From Rhizobium sp. 32-5/1 (GTDB taxonomy: Bacteria; Pseudomonadota; Alphaproteobacteria; Rhizobiales; Rhizobiaceae): a stretch of 64,000 bases of DNA. A program made the translations under genes and the position numbers. Below, one piece after another: positions 27,175-36,475 of this stretch. Below the pieces are notes generated by a model. That model saw nothing but the letters and a program-made list of their open reading frames with translations. It was not told where the DNA came from and did no database searches. The stretch covers positions 1,984,001 to 2,048,000 of the forward strand of contig NZ_CP120638.1 of the NCBI RefSeq assembly GCF_029537235.1. The letters run 5' to 3'. Position 1 is the first letter of the stretch. Each line of letters starts with the position of its first letter.

Positions 27175-28122
27175 TCAAGCCTGGTCGTGAGACTTCAGAA
27201 ACTCCGACACCGTCGAAAGGCAAAGAGCCTTTTCCTCGACATGCGGCATATGGCTGGATTGTTCGAACACCACCCAGCGGCATCCGGGAACGCGCTCGAC
27301 ATAGGGTCGAACCACCTCCGGCGTCGCCTCGTCGTGACGGCCGGAGATTAACAGCGTCGGGGCTTCGATCTGCGGTAGCCGATCCTCGATCGTCCAGTCC
27401 TTCATGGTTCCAATAACGTGGAACTCGGTCGGACCGTTCATGTTGCGATAGACGGTATTGTCTTCGTCCATGATGGCGAAGGTGCGGGCCACTTCCGGAG
27501 GCCATGGCGACACGCGGCAGACATGGCGATCGTAGAAGACGCGCGAGGCAGCGATATATTCCGGATGGGTGATCGTACCGGCTTCCTCGTGCCGCAGAAG
27601 CGTCGCCTGCACCTCGGCCGGCAGGTCGCGGCGCAGCCGGTTGGCCTCTAATACCCAGGTGTGCATGTTGGCCGGCGAGTTGGCGATGACAAGTGCCTTC
27701 AAGCCTTTGGGCCGGCGCACGGCGTGTTCCGCTCCCAGCATCCCGCCCCAGGACTGGCCGAGAAACGCGTAGCGCTCCGCGATACCGAGATGAGCCAAAA
27801 GCGCGTCGAGTTCTTCGAGAAACAGATCGACCGTCCAGAAATCGGGACCCTTTTCCGGCAGCCGCGTCGAGTTGCCGTTGCCGAGCTGGTCGTAATGGAT
27901 GACCGGGCGACCATCGAGCGCTACAATATCCTTGAAGCTATCGACATAGTCATGGGTGCAGCCCGGGCCGCCATGGGCGACGACGAGCGGCAGCAACGGC
28001 GAATCCAGCGATCCGGTGATGCGGTACCAGGTCTGATACGCGCGAAACGGCAGATAGGATTCCTGAACTTCGACCGGCGCCACGTCTTCATCTCCATGCG
28101 GTTGTTCCGATGGAGAAAGCAT
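27175..28122 (-). CDS. Proline iminopeptidase-like alpha/beta hydrolase (first)
   Basis: A 315-residue cytoplasmic S33-family hydrolase. The oxyanion motif HGGPG is at residues 50-54, [10 protein letters not shown] follows, and the nucleophile elbow GQSWGG has serine at 124. The acid is in SGRHDEATP and the histidine in SSHMPHVEE. Related enzymes release N-terminal proline or cleave small amides. The gene follows the LuxR gene on the same strand by 28 bases. An operator-like motif overlaps the end of luxR just ahead of it. It resembles, but is distinct from, the second hydrolase on the other side. Confidence 0.92.
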   Translation of the reverse strand: MLSPSEQPHGDEDVAPVEVQESYLPFRAYQTWYRITGSLDSPLLPLVVAHGGPGCTHDYVDSFKDIVALDGRPVIHYDQLGNGNSTRLPEKGPDFWTVDLFLEELDALLAHLGIAERYAFLGQSWGGMLGAEHAVRRPKGLKALVIANSPANMHTWVLEANRLRRDLPAEVQATLLRHEEAGTITHPEYIAASRVFYDRHVCRVSPWPPEVARTFAIMDEDNTVYRNMNGPTEFHVIGTMKDWTIEDRLPQIEAPTLLISGRHDEATPEVVRPYVERVPGCRWVVFEQSSHMPHVEEKALCLSTVSEFLKSHDQA

Positions 28123-28145
28123 AGCCGCCTGTCTTAGGTCGTGGC

Positions 28146-28167
28146 AGCTATCACAAGTAATAGGATG
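28146..28167 (-). promoter_or_regulatory. Operator-like motif ahead of first hydrolase gene (copy 1)
   Basis: Read toward the hydrolase gene, the core is CTATTACTTGTGATAG, a near-dyad, flanked by CATC and CT. The 22-bp stretch differs at only three positions from the one at 28981-29002 in the same orientation relative to its downstream hydrolase gene. It overlaps the last codons and stop of the LuxR gene. Proposed LuxR-solo binding site. Confidence 0.6.
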
Positions 28168-28933
28168 GCGGCTCTTCCAGCAGGCGATAATGGGTGGCGC
28201 GCACCACGGCCTGCGTCCGGTTCTTGGCCCCGAGCTTCTTGGCGGCGGCGTTGAGGTGCATGACCACTGTGGCAACCGAGCGGCCGATGATCCGGGAAAT
28301 TTCCTTGGCAGACAGGCCTTCGGCCGAATGGCGCAGGCATTCGCGCTCGCGGTTGGTCAGGTGGGCGCGCGTTCCGGTCTTCGCCGTCTCGTCGAAGGCG
28401 GCATAGGCGGCCTCGTGGAAGAGATGGGCCAGAAGCCCGAAATCCGCCATATGGCGGTCGGCGTCGCTCTGGAAGCCGCGGCCCACGCCAAAGCGCACCC
28501 CCGTCACGGTCGCGCAGTCGCCGCGCGGCAGATGCACCGGCACGGTCACCCCACAGGACATGTTGCGCTCGTGCAGATAGCGCGACACCGGCGCGCTGCG
28601 CTCGTCGAGGAAGCGGTTGATCTGGGTTCCGGCCTTGTGGTCGTAGTTCCAGAAGAAGGGCGTCGTGGTGCGCATTGCCAGCAATTGGACCGGGTCGATG
28701 CGGAAATATTCGCGATCGAACCAGTATTCGCGCATGTCCTCGGAAATGTTGCGCAGCTTCAGGAGAGAGGGCAGCATCAGCGCGCCATCGAGATCGTAGG
28801 GAACGGGCGTATAATCGTAGATCAGGGCGTCAAAGCCGAAACCCTTGATGACCTCGAATGCAGTGTCGATCCGCCCGTCCAGCGTGTCACCCGCGGTGAG
28901 CCGCGATCGGATCGAGCCAATATCGTCAAACAT
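28151..28933 (-). CDS. LuxR-type solo regulator, PIP-associated plant-signal subfamily
   Basis: A 260-residue regulator with an N-terminal autoinducer-binding domain (residues about 15-165) and a C-terminal LuxR helix-turn-helix ([20 protein letters not shown] ... [20 protein letters not shown]). In the ligand pocket, the positions equal to TraR W57 and Y61 are M67 and W71 ([18 protein letters not shown]), while D80 and P81 are kept. The W-to-M and Y-to-W changes define the OryR/PsoR/XccR/NesR/PipR group, which answers plant-derived or ethanolamine-type compounds rather than acyl-homoserine lactones. Flanking pip-type genes agree. No luxI gene is present. ATG 28933 is chosen over a TTG two codons upstream. 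Confidence 0.9.
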   Translation of the reverse strand: MFDDIGSIRSRLTAGDTLDGRIDTAFEVIKGFGFDALIYDYTPVPYDLDGALMLPSLLKLRNISEDMREYWFDREYFRIDPVQLLAMRTTTPFFWNYDHKAGTQINRFLDERSAPVSRYLHERNMSCGVTVPVHLPRGDCATVTGVRFGVGRGFQSDADRHMADFGLLAHLFHEAAYAAFDETAKTGTRAHLTNRERECLRHSAEGLSAKEISRIIGRSVATVVMHLNAAAKKLGAKNRTQAVVRATHYRLLEEPPSYYL

Positions 28934-28980
28934 GCGCAAATCCTAACGTCGGACCGGGATCTGTAAAGCCGCGAAGGTTT

Positions 28981-29002
28981 CATCCTATCACTTCTTATAG
29001 CT
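28981..29002 (+). promoter_or_regulatory. Operator-like motif ahead of second hydrolase gene (copy 2)
   Basis: The core CTATCACTTCTTATAG is flanked by CATC and CT, identical at 19 of 22 positions to copy 1. It lies between the divergent luxR (48 bases upstream of its start) and second hydrolase gene (about 78 bases upstream). It could therefore serve activation of the hydrolase-transporter operon and autoregulation. Confidence 0.6.
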
Positions 29003-29079
29003 GGTGCGGAACCGATAATACGCTAAAAATTAGCCATGCTGAAAAGATGAGCAGTGTTGCGGCATGCAGGAGACAAGCG

Positions 29080-29973
29080 ATGTGGCGCGAAATGGAACCG
29101 GATGAGCGCATCGAGATCGATGTTACGGGCCACAAGGTCGTCGCCTACAGTTTCGGCTCGGGCGCGGAGACGGTGTTCTGTCTCAATGGCGGGCCGGGCC
29201 TGCCCTGCGACTACCTGCGCGAAGCCCATTCCTGCCTCGTCGATCAGGGCTACAGGGTCGTTGCCTTCGACCAGCTCGGCACCGGCGCTTCCGACCACCC
29301 GACCGACCCGGCGCTCTGGACGATTGGCCGCTATGTCGAGGAAACGGAGACCGTCCGCAAGGCGCTGGGGCTTGGCAAGGTGCATATGCTCGGCCACTCA
29401 TGGGGCGGCTGGCTCGCCATCGACTATGCGCTGACCTATCCGGAAAACCTCAAGACGCTGATTCTTGAGGATACTGTCGCCGACATGCCGCATCTGCTCC
29501 TTGAACTCGAGAGATTGCGGGCAGCACTCGGCGCCGAAACCGTGGCGATGATGCAGAAGCACGAGGCGCGCGGCAGCATCGATCATCCGGAATATCTGGC
29601 GGCGATCACCCTTCTCAACTATCGCCATGTCTGCCGGCTTTCCGAATGGCCGGCGCCGGTGAAACGGTCGCTCGACGACTGGAACATGGGACCCTACGGC
29701 ACGATGCAGGGCCCGAACGAATTCCTCTATATCGGCAACCTGAAGGACTGGAACCGGGTGCCGGACCTGCCACGGATCACCGTTCCGGTGCTGATCACCT
29801 GCGGCGAGCACGACGAGTTGACCCCGGCCTGTGCGCTTCGCATGAAGCTCCACCTTCCCGACGCCGAGCTGAACGTCATCGACAATGCCAGCCACATGCC
29901 GTTCTATGAAAACCCGGTGGCTTACTATCCGGTGCTTCTCGATTTCCTTGCGCGTCACAGGACGATGGCATGA
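29080..29973 (+). CDS. Proline iminopeptidase-like alpha/beta hydrolase (second)
   Basis: A 297-residue S33-family hydrolase: NGGPG at residues 36-40, AFDQLGTGAS, nucleophile elbow GHSWGG with serine 107, acid in CGEHDELTP, histidine in NASHMPFYEN. No signal peptide. AGGAGACAAGCG precedes ATG 29080; an ATG at 29047 is possible. It heads a run of same-strand genes leading into a peptide-type ABC transporter (54-base gap), so its substrate is probably what that transporter brings in. Confidence 0.92.
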   Translation: MWREMEPDERIEIDVTGHKVVAYSFGSGAETVFCLNGGPGLPCDYLREAHSCLVDQGYRVVAFDQLGTGASDHPTDPALWTIGRYVEETETVRKALGLGKVHMLGHSWGGWLAIDYALTYPENLKTLILEDTVADMPHLLLELERLRAALGAETVAMMQKHEARGSIDHPEYLAAITLLNYRHVCRLSEWPAPVKRSLDDWNMGPYGTMQGPNEFLYIGNLKDWNRVPDLPRITVPVLITCGEHDELTPACALRMKLHLPDAELNVIDNASHMPFYENPVAYYPVLLDFLARHRTMA

Positions 29974-30027
29974 TCGGCAGCGCACGACATTCGGTCCACG
30001 GCCGGCCGGCCGGAAAGGTGCAGTCCC

Positions 30028-30966
30028 ATGCACCGCTATAGGTTCGTGCTGTTTCGTCCGTTGCAGTTTCTGCCGGTGCTGTTAGGCATCAGCGTCATCA
30101 CCTTCATCCTCGTGCGGCTGATCCCCGGCGATCCCGCCCGCGTGCTGCTCGGCGCCCGTTCGACCCCGACGGCGATTGCCCGCATCCGCGCCCAATACGG
30201 CCTCGATGAACCGATCTGGCTGCAATATTTCTATTTCATCGAAAATCTCGGCAAGGGCGAAATGGGCAAGTCGATCCTCTACAAGATCGACGTGCTGAAG
30301 CTGATCCTCACCCGCATCGAGCCGACGCTGGTGCTGGTGCTGACCAGTGTTCTCCTGTCGATCCTGATAGCCGTTCCGATGGCCGCTCTCGCAGCCCGCA
30401 ACAGCGGCCGCCTGGCCGATCATGCCGTGCGCATCATCTCGACGCTCGGCATCGGCTTTCCGCCCTTCTGGCTGGCGCTGATGCTGATCATCCTGTTTTC
30501 CGTCAAGCTTGGCGTCCTCCCGGTCTCCGGCTATGGGACTAGCTTTCTCGACAAGGCGGCGCATCTGGTGCTGCCGAGCCTGACCATTGCGCTCTCGCTG
30601 TCGGCCGTTTTGACGCGCAGCCTGCGGGCGGCGATGATCGTCGAGCTGCAATCGGACCTGGCGACGGCGGCGCGTGCCCGCGGCATGCCGGAAAGCATCG
30701 TCTTCTGGCGGCATGTGCTGCCCAATTCGCTGGTGCCGACCATCAATCTGCTGGCCGTCAACATCGGCTGGCTGATCGGCGGCACAGTCGTGGTCGAAAC
30801 CGTGTTTGCCATTCCGGGCATGGGCCAGCTTCTGGTGCGCGCCATCTTCTCGCGCGACTACATGGTCGTCCAGGGCGTCGCCATGGTCTTTGCCTGCGCC
30901 ACCGTGCTGGTCAATTTCCTGGCGGACATCGTCACCGTGACCCTCGATCCGAGGGTGCGCCTATGA
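30028..30966 (+). CDS. Peptide-type ABC transporter permease (DppB family)
   Basis: A 312-residue inner-membrane permease. The N-terminus FRPLQFLPVLLGISVITFIL and VRLIPGDPARVLLG are typical of DppB/OppB. The EAA-type loop (ATAARARGMPESIVFWRHVL) lies near residue 215, followed by LVPTINLLAVNIGWLIGGTV and ETVFAIPGMGQLLVRAIFSR. It overlaps the next permease gene by four bases (ATGA-type coupling). Confidence 0.93.
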   Translation: MHRYRFVLFRPLQFLPVLLGISVITFILVRLIPGDPARVLLGARSTPTAIARIRAQYGLDEPIWLQYFYFIENLGKGEMGKSILYKIDVLKLILTRIEPTLVLVLTSVLLSILIAVPMAALAARNSGRLADHAVRIISTLGIGFPPFWLALMLIILFSVKLGVLPVSGYGTSFLDKAAHLVLPSLTIALSLSAVLTRSLRAAMIVELQSDLATAARARGMPESIVFWRHVLPNSLVPTINLLAVNIGWLIGGTVVVETVFAIPGMGQLLVRAIFSRDYMVVQGVAMVFACATVLVNFLADIVTVTLDPRVRL

Positions 30967-31810
30967 CGCCCGCCGCCGCCCGCATGAACGTGCCGTGGAG
31001 CCGCTTTCTCGGCAAAAACCTGACACTGGCCACGGGCGCCGGCATTCTGGGTCTGTTTCTGGTGGTTGCGCTCGCGGCACCCTGATCGCTCCATACGATC
31101 CAATCTATCAGGATGCCGCCGTCCGGCTCGCCATGCCGTCGTTTGCGCACCCCTTCGGCACCGATAATTTCGGGCGCGACATTTTCTCGCGCGTCATCTG
31201 GGGCACGCGCATCGACCTGCAGATCGCCGTCATCGGCGTCGCCTTCCCGTTCCTGATCGGCACCTTCATCGGCACGATCGCTGGCTTCTTCGGCGGGATC
31301 GTCGATACGACCTTCATGCGGCTGGTCGATATCATCCTCGCCTTTCCCTTCCTCGTGCTGATGCTATCGATCATCGCCATTCTCGGCCCCGGCCTGTCGA
31401 GCTTCTACATCGCCATGGCGTTGGTGGGCTGGGTTTCCTATGCGCGGCTGATTCGCGCGCAGATACTGGTGCTGAAGAACAATGATTATGCGGTGGCTGC
31501 CGTCAGCCTCGGTTTCAGCCGAACCCGCATCATGTTTCGGCACCTGCTTCCAAACGCGATTGCCGGGTCGATCGTGTTTTCCATGTCGGATGCGGTGCTG
31601 GTGCTGCTCAATGGCGCCGCCATCAGCTATCTCGGGCTTGGTGTTCAGCCGCCGGTCGCAGAATGGGGCGTGATGGTCGCAGAGGGCCAGAGCTTCATCA
31701 CCACGGCCTGGTGGATCACCCTGTTTCCGGGTCTCTCCATCGTCGCGCTGGCCTTCGGTTTCAGCCTGCTCGGTGATGGGCTCGGCGAATGGCTGGGGGT
31801 GCGCGAATGA
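30963..31810 (+). CDS. Peptide-type ABC transporter permease (DppC family), frame broken near N-terminus
   Basis: A 282-residue permease when repaired. The start at ATG 30963 reads FLGKNLTLATGAGILGLFLV, then stops at 31083 because a C run at 31080-31082 is one base short. The second frame carries LIAPYDPIYQDAAVRLAMPS and the usual FAHPFGTDNFGRDIFSRVIW, the loop VAAVSLGFSRTRIMFRHLLP and the end SLLGDGLGEWLGVRE. All DppC features are present once one C is added. Partner of the upstream permease. Confidence 0.9.
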
Positions 31811-33498
31811 GCGAGCCGATCCTCTCCATCCGCGATCTGACGGTGAACGCCCTGCTCGACGGCGAAACGCGCACGCTGATCGATGCCGTGTCCTTCGATC
31901 TCGGACGCGGCGAAATTCTAGGCCTCGTCGGCGAAAGCGGATCCGGCAAGAGCATGATCTGCCGGGCGCTGGTGCAATTGCTGCCGTCCAAGGCGATCAC
32001 CATCACCGGCGGCTCCGTCATGCTGGGTGGCCGCGACCTGACCATGCTGGACGAAGATGCTATACGCAAGGTGCGTGGAGCCGAGATCGGCATGGTGTTC
32101 CAGAACCCCACCAGCCATCTCGACCCGGTGATGCGCATCGGCGACCAGATCGCCGAGGGCATCCGTTATCATCAGCGCAAGTCGCGCAGCGATGCGAAGG
32201 CCATGGCCATCGATATCCTCGCTCAGGTCGGCTTTCCCGATCCGCAGCGGCAATATGACAACTACCCGCATGAATTTTCCGGCGGTATGCGGCAGCGGGC
32301 GATGATCGCAGTGGCCTTGTCCTGCAATCCGGAAATCCTCATTGCCGACGAGCCGACGACGGCGCTCGACGTCACAATCCAGGCGCAGATCCTCAAGCTG
32401 CTGATGGACCTGCGCGACGCTCGCGGCCTGTCGATCATCCTGATCACCCATGATCTCGGCATCGTTGCCCAGACCTGCGACCGGATCGCGGTGCTGCGTC
32501 ACGGGCAGTTGCTGGAACTTGGCGACAAGCGGCAGGTGCTGGGCGCGCCACAGCATCCCTATACGGTGAGCCTGCTCAAGAGCCATCCATCCATGCCCGA
32601 GGAAGGCGTCCTCCCAAGCATTAAGACGGCAGTCCCCGTGTCGCCGGCACTGCCACTGCTCGAAATCGATGACCTCGTGGTCCGATTCCCGACGCCTGGC
32701 CTCAGCCTTTTCAAGGGCGGCAAGGTCCATGTGGCTGCCGTCAACGGCGTCAGCCTGCGCGTGATCCCCGGCGAAACAGTCGGTATCGTCGGCGAAAGCG
32801 GCTCCGGCAAGAGCACGCTGGCGCGCGCCATCCTCGGCCTGACGCCGCTGTCCTCGGGGCACATCAGCTTCGACGGCCTCGACCTCGCCCAGCAGCGCCG
32901 CCAGGCGCTGGCAAAGATCCGCACACAGGCGGCCATGGTGTTTCAGGATCCCTACAATGCCCTCAATCCGCGCATGAGCATCGGCGCAATGCTGGCCGAG
33001 GTTTTGGCGGTGCAGAACAAGGTGCCCGCCGATCGGATACCAGCCCGCGTCCACGAACTGCTCGATCTGGTGGGGCTCGAGCGCGAATTTGCCACTCGTC
33101 GTCCGCAATCCATGAGCGGCGGCCAGTGCCAGCGTGCCGGAATTGCGAGGGCCCTGGCTGTCGATCCGAAACTGATCATCGCCGACGAATGCGTAGCGGC
33201 GCTGGACGTGACGATCCAGGCGCAGATCATCGACCTGTTCCGCGATCTGAAGAGCGCCATGAACCTGACGCTCCTGTTCATTGCCCACGACCTCGCCATC
33301 GTCCGCAACCTCTGCGACCGGGTTGTGGTGATGTATCGCGGCCAGATCGTCGAGGAGGGCCGCTGCGAGGACGTCTTTGCACGGCCGCAGCACGCCTATA
33401 CCGCAGCGCTGATCGCCGCCATTCCCGATATCGACCCCGACAAGCCGCTCATGGGCGGCCTGTCGGTGGAAGCCGTACCGCATCTCCTGACTGCCTGA
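31807..33498 (+). CDS. Peptide-type ABC transporter, fused double ATPase (DppD-DppF)
   Basis: A 563-residue protein with two complete ABC domains. The first has Walker A GLVGESGSGKSM, signature FSGGMRQRAMIAVAL and Walker B ILIADEPTTALDV. The second has GIVGESGSGKSTL, the signature MSGGQCQRAGIARAL and LIIADECVAALDV. In the second half the Walker B end reads DEC rather than DEP and the signature has C in place of the usual second Q. These are mild changes that keep the catalytic acidic residues. Each half has an oligopeptide-transport C-terminal tail. ATG 31807 overlaps the permease stop. Confidence 0.94.
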   Translation: MSEPILSIRDLTVNALLDGETRTLIDAVSFDLGRGEILGLVGESGSGKSMICRALVQLLPSKAITITGGSVMLGGRDLTMLDEDAIRKVRGAEIGMVFQNPTSHLDPVMRIGDQIAEGIRYHQRKSRSDAKAMAIDILAQVGFPDPQRQYDNYPHEFSGGMRQRAMIAVALSCNPEILIADEPTTALDVTIQAQILKLLMDLRDARGLSIILITHDLGIVAQTCDRIAVLRHGQLLELGDKRQVLGAPQHPYTVSLLKSHPSMPEEGVLPSIKTAVPVSPALPLLEIDDLVVRFPTPGLSLFKGGKVHVAAVNGVSLRVIPGETVGIVGESGSGKSTLARAILGLTPLSSGHISFDGLDLAQQRRQALAKIRTQAAMVFQDPYNALNPRMSIGAMLAEVLAVQNKVPADRIPARVHELLDLVGLEREFATRRPQSMSGGQCQRAGIARALAVDPKLIIADECVAALDVTIQAQIIDLFRDLKSAMNLTLLFIAHDLAIVRNLCDRVVVMYRGQIVEEGRCEDVFARPQHAYTAALIAAIPDIDPDKPLMGGLSVEAVPHLLTA

Positions 33499-33521
33499 TA
33501 ACAACAAAGGGAACGAACGAC

Positions 33522-35039
33522 ATGACAAGCAAATGGAAGACCATCAGCGTAGCCACCGTGCTGGCGATGCTATCGCTGGGTTCGACGCTGGCGGAAGCAG
33601 CCGGCGTGCTGACCATCGGCCGGCGCGAGGACTCGACCACATTCGACCCGATCAAGTCGGCGCAGAACGTCGACAACTGGGTGTTCTCCAACGTCTTTGA
33701 CGTGCTTGTGCGCGTCGACAAGACCGGCACCAAGCTGGAGCCCGGCCTTGCCGAAAGCTGGACCATTTCCGATGATGGCCTGACCTATACGTTCACGATG
33801 CGCGACGCCAAGTTCTCCGACGGCTCGCCGATCACCGCCGGCGACGCCGCCTTCAGTCTCTTGCGCATCCGTGACAATGAAGGCTCGCTCTGGAGCGACA
33901 GCTACAAGGTGGTTGAGACGGCGGAAGCCGCCGACGACAAGACGCTGGTCGTCAAGCTGAAGACGCCGTCGGCGCCGTTCCTCTCGACGCTGGCCCTGCC
34001 GAACGTTTCGGTGCTTTCCAAGAAGGGCCTGGAATCGGCCGGCGAGGAAGCCTTTGCCGAAAAGCCGGTCGCCTCGTCCGGTGCGTTCACGGTCAAGGAG
34101 TGGCGCCGCGGTGATCGCGTCATTCTTGAGAAGAATCCGAATTTCTGGCAGGCGGACCGGGTGAAGCTCGACGGTGTCGAGTGGATCTCGGTGCCTGACG
34201 ACAATACCCGCATGCTGAACGTGCAGGCCGGCGAACTGGACACCGCCATCTTCGTGCCGTTCTCGCGCGTCGAGGAACTGAAGAAGGATCCGAACCTCGA
34301 GGTGCATATCGACACCTCGACCCGCGAGGACCACCTGCTGATCAACCATGAGCATGGCGCGCTTGCCAAGAAGGAAGTCCGCCAGGCGCTGGACATGGCA
34401 ATCGACAAGAAGGCGATCGTCGATACCGTAACCTTCGGTCTCGGCACCGTCGCCAATTCCTATATTCCGAAGGGCTCGCTCTATCATTACGACGCCAACT
34501 ACCAGTATCCCTACGAGCCGGAGAAGGCGAAGGCCATGCTGGCGGAAGCTGGGGCCTCGGACCTGTCTCTGAACTACATCGTCAATGCCGGAAATGAGGT
34601 CGACGAGCAGATCGCCGTTCTCCTGCAGCAGCAGCTGGCCAAGGCTGGCGTTACCGTCAACCTGCAGAAGGTCGATGCCAGCCAGAGCTGGGACATGCTG
34701 GTGGCCGGCGACTACGATATCTCGGTCATGTACTGGACCAACGACATTCTCGATGCTGACCAGAAGACCACTTTCGTGCTCGGCCACGACACCAACATGA
34801 ACTACATGACCCGCTACAAGAGCGACAAGGTCAAGGACCTCGTCGCCTCTGCTCGTCTCGAACTGGACCCCGTCAAGCGCGAAGCGATGTATGTCGATAT
34901 CCAGAAGACCGCCAAGGACGACGTGCACTGGATCGACCTCTATTACAGCCCCTACATCAACGTCTCGCGCAAGAATATCGAAGGTTTTTACCAGAACCCG
35001 CTCGGCCGGTTCTTCCTCGAAGACACCGTCAAGAACTGA
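33522..35039 (+). CDS. Peptide-type ABC transporter substrate-binding protein (family 5)
   Basis: A 505-residue periplasmic protein. The signal peptide SVATVLAMLSLGSTLAEAAG is followed by FDPIKSAQNVDNWVFSNVFD, LEPGLAESWTISDDGLTYTF, SSGAFTVKEWRRGDRVILEK and VRQALDMAIDKKAIVDTV. This is the DppA/OppA family, whose members bind peptides, amide-like opines or other small compounds. Being last in the LuxR-hydrolase-transporter run, it probably binds the compound the hydrolases act on. GGGAACGAACGAC precedes ATG 33522. Confidence 0.93.
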   Translation: MTSKWKTISVATVLAMLSLGSTLAEAAGVLTIGRREDSTTFDPIKSAQNVDNWVFSNVFDVLVRVDKTGTKLEPGLAESWTISDDGLTYTFTMRDAKFSDGSPITAGDAAFSLLRIRDNEGSLWSDSYKVVETAEAADDKTLVVKLKTPSAPFLSTLALPNVSVLSKKGLESAGEEAFAEKPVASSGAFTVKEWRRGDRVILEKNPNFWQADRVKLDGVEWISVPDDNTRMLNVQAGELDTAIFVPFSRVEELKKDPNLEVHIDTSTREDHLLINHEHGALAKKEVRQALDMAIDKKAIVDTVTFGLGTVANSYIPKGSLYHYDANYQYPYEPEKAKAMLAEAGASDLSLNYIVNAGNEVDEQIAVLLQQQLAKAGVTVNLQKVDASQSWDMLVAGDYDISVMYWTNDILDADQKTTFVLGHDTNMNYMTRYKSDKVKDLVASARLELDPVKREAMYVDIQKTAKDDVHWIDLYYSPYINVSRKNIEGFYQNPLGRFFLEDTVKN

Positions 35040-35057
35040 CGGCTTCTGAAGTCTTAT

Positions 35058-35092
35058 GAAAAAGCCCTTCGCCGTGAAAGCGGCGGAGGGCT
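35058..35092 (-). terminator. Terminator of hemA
   Basis: AGCCCTTCGCCG pairs with CGGCGGAGGGCT (one T-G wobble) around a 6-nt loop. On the minus strand it runs into TTTTT, so it ends hemA. It also separates hemA from the convergent binding-protein gene. Confidence 0.8.
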
Positions 35093-35148
35093 CACCGCTT
35101 CCGTGGTCACGGATGTTGCGGGCCAAGGATGTTATTGTCCATATCGGA

Positions 35149-36366
35149 CTACGCGACGGCCCTTGCGAGCGCGCAGCGGGACCAGAGCTGATGCAGTGCG
35201 CCGACGAGATGGTCGATGTCCTCGTTCGAATGCAGCGGCGTCGGGGTGATGCGCAGGCGCTCGGTCTTCTTCGGCACCGTCGGGTAGTTGATCGGCTGGA
35301 CATAGACGCCGCAATTGTCGAGCAAAAGGTCGGAGATCCACTTGCACTTGGAGGCATCGCCGACCAGCACCGGCACGATATGGCTCGGATTGGGCATGTG
35401 CGGAATGCCGTTCTTGTCGAGCAGATTGCGTAAGCGCCGCACCCGCTCCTGATGGGCAAAGCGTTCGATCTGGCTTTCCTTGAGATGCCGGATCGAGGCG
35501 ACCGCGCCGGCAGCCAGCGCCGGCGGCAGTGCCGTCGTGAAGATGAAGCCCGATGCAAACGAACGGATGAAATCGCACAGCGCCGTCGATGCCGCGATAT
35601 AGCCGCCCATGACGCCGAAGGCCTTGCCGAGCGTGCCTTCGATCACCGTCAGGCGATGCATCAGGCCTTCGCGCTCGGCAATGCCGCCGCCGCGGGGGCC
35701 GTACATGCCGACCGCATGGACTTCGTCCAGATAGGTCATCGCGCCATACTTTTCGGCGACGTCGCAGATTTCCTTGATCGGCGCGATATCGCCATCCATC
35801 GAATAGACCGATTCGAAGGCGACGAGTTTTGGCGCACGCGGATCGGCAGCCTTCAGCTTGGCTTCCAGATCGGCGACGGAATTGTGCTTGAAGATCACCC
35901 GCTCGCATTTCGAATGGCGGATGCCCTCGATCATCGAGGCATGATTGCCGGCGTCGGAAAACACGATCACGCCGGGGATCTTCGAACAGAGCGTGCCGAG
36001 TGCTGCCCAGTTGGAAACGTAACCCGAGGTGAACAGAAGGGCCGCCTCCTTGCCGTGCAGATCGGCCAGTTCGCGCTCGAGCACAACGTGGTGATGGTTG
36101 GTGCCCGAGATATTCCGGGTGCCTCCCGCACCCGCGCCACACTGGTCGATGGCGCTCTTCATGGCCTCGATCACCTTAGGATGCTGGCCCATGCCGAGAT
36201 AGTCGTTCGAACACCAGACAGTGACGTCCTGCTTCTCGCCATTGGCAGCATAGCGCGTCGCCTTCGGGAAACTGCCCCGCTGACGCTCAAGATCCGCGAA
36301 CACACGGTAGCGGCCTTCCTGATGCAGGCCGTCAAGTTCGCGCTTGAAGAAACTCTCGAAATCCAT
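35149..36366 (-). CDS. hemA: 5-aminolevulinate synthase
   Basis: A 405-residue PLP enzyme that makes 5-aminolevulinate from glycine and succinyl-CoA, the first step of heme synthesis in alphaproteobacteria (C4 route). It starts [20 protein letters not shown]. Markers are [62 protein letters not shown] and the PLP lysine in [15 protein letters not shown] FixK/FNR-type box lies 55-68 bases upstream, linking heme supply to the cytochrome oxidase genes next door. Confidence 0.97.
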   Translation of the reverse strand: MDFESFFKRELDGLHQEGRYRVFADLERQRGSFPKATRYAANGEKQDVTVWCSNDYLGMGQHPKVIEAMKSAIDQCGAGAGGTRNISGTNHHHVVLERELADLHGKEAALLFTSGYVSNWAALGTLCSKIPGVIVFSDAGNHASMIEGIRHSKCERVIFKHNSVADLEAKLKAADPRAPKLVAFESVYSMDGDIAPIKEICDVAEKYGAMTYLDEVHAVGMYGPRGGGIAEREGLMHRLTVIEGTLGKAFGVMGGYIAASTALCDFIRSFASGFIFTTALPPALAAGAVASIRHLKESQIERFAHQERVRRLRNLLDKNGIPHMPNPSHIVPVLVGDASKCKWISDLLLDNCGVYVQPINYPTVPKKTERLRITPTPLHSNEDIDHLVGALHQLWSRCALARAVA

Positions 36367-36420
36367 GCTTGTCTCCAGACATCCGATTTCGAGAGTCTAA
36401 CAACAGGCCATAAACAGGAA

Positions 36421-36434
36421 TTGACGCAGATCAA
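36421..36434 (-). promoter_or_regulatory. FixK/FNR-type box ahead of hemA
   Basis: TTGACGCAGATCAA matches TTGAT-N4-ATCAA at nine of the ten conserved bases (TTGAC). It is centred about 61 bases before the hemA start, a normal place for an activating site. Confidence 0.65.
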
Positions 36435-36475
36435 CGGAAAAGCAGGAACGGCAGCAATCCAGCATGGTGCATCCA

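Noticed and set aside
31918..35558. Very long antisense open frames (about 536 and 662 residues) opposite the peptide ABC transporter genes
   Set aside because: The plus-strand genes have complete family motifs, ribosome sites and operon spacing. The antisense frames are by-products of GC-rich codon use with no recognisable domains.
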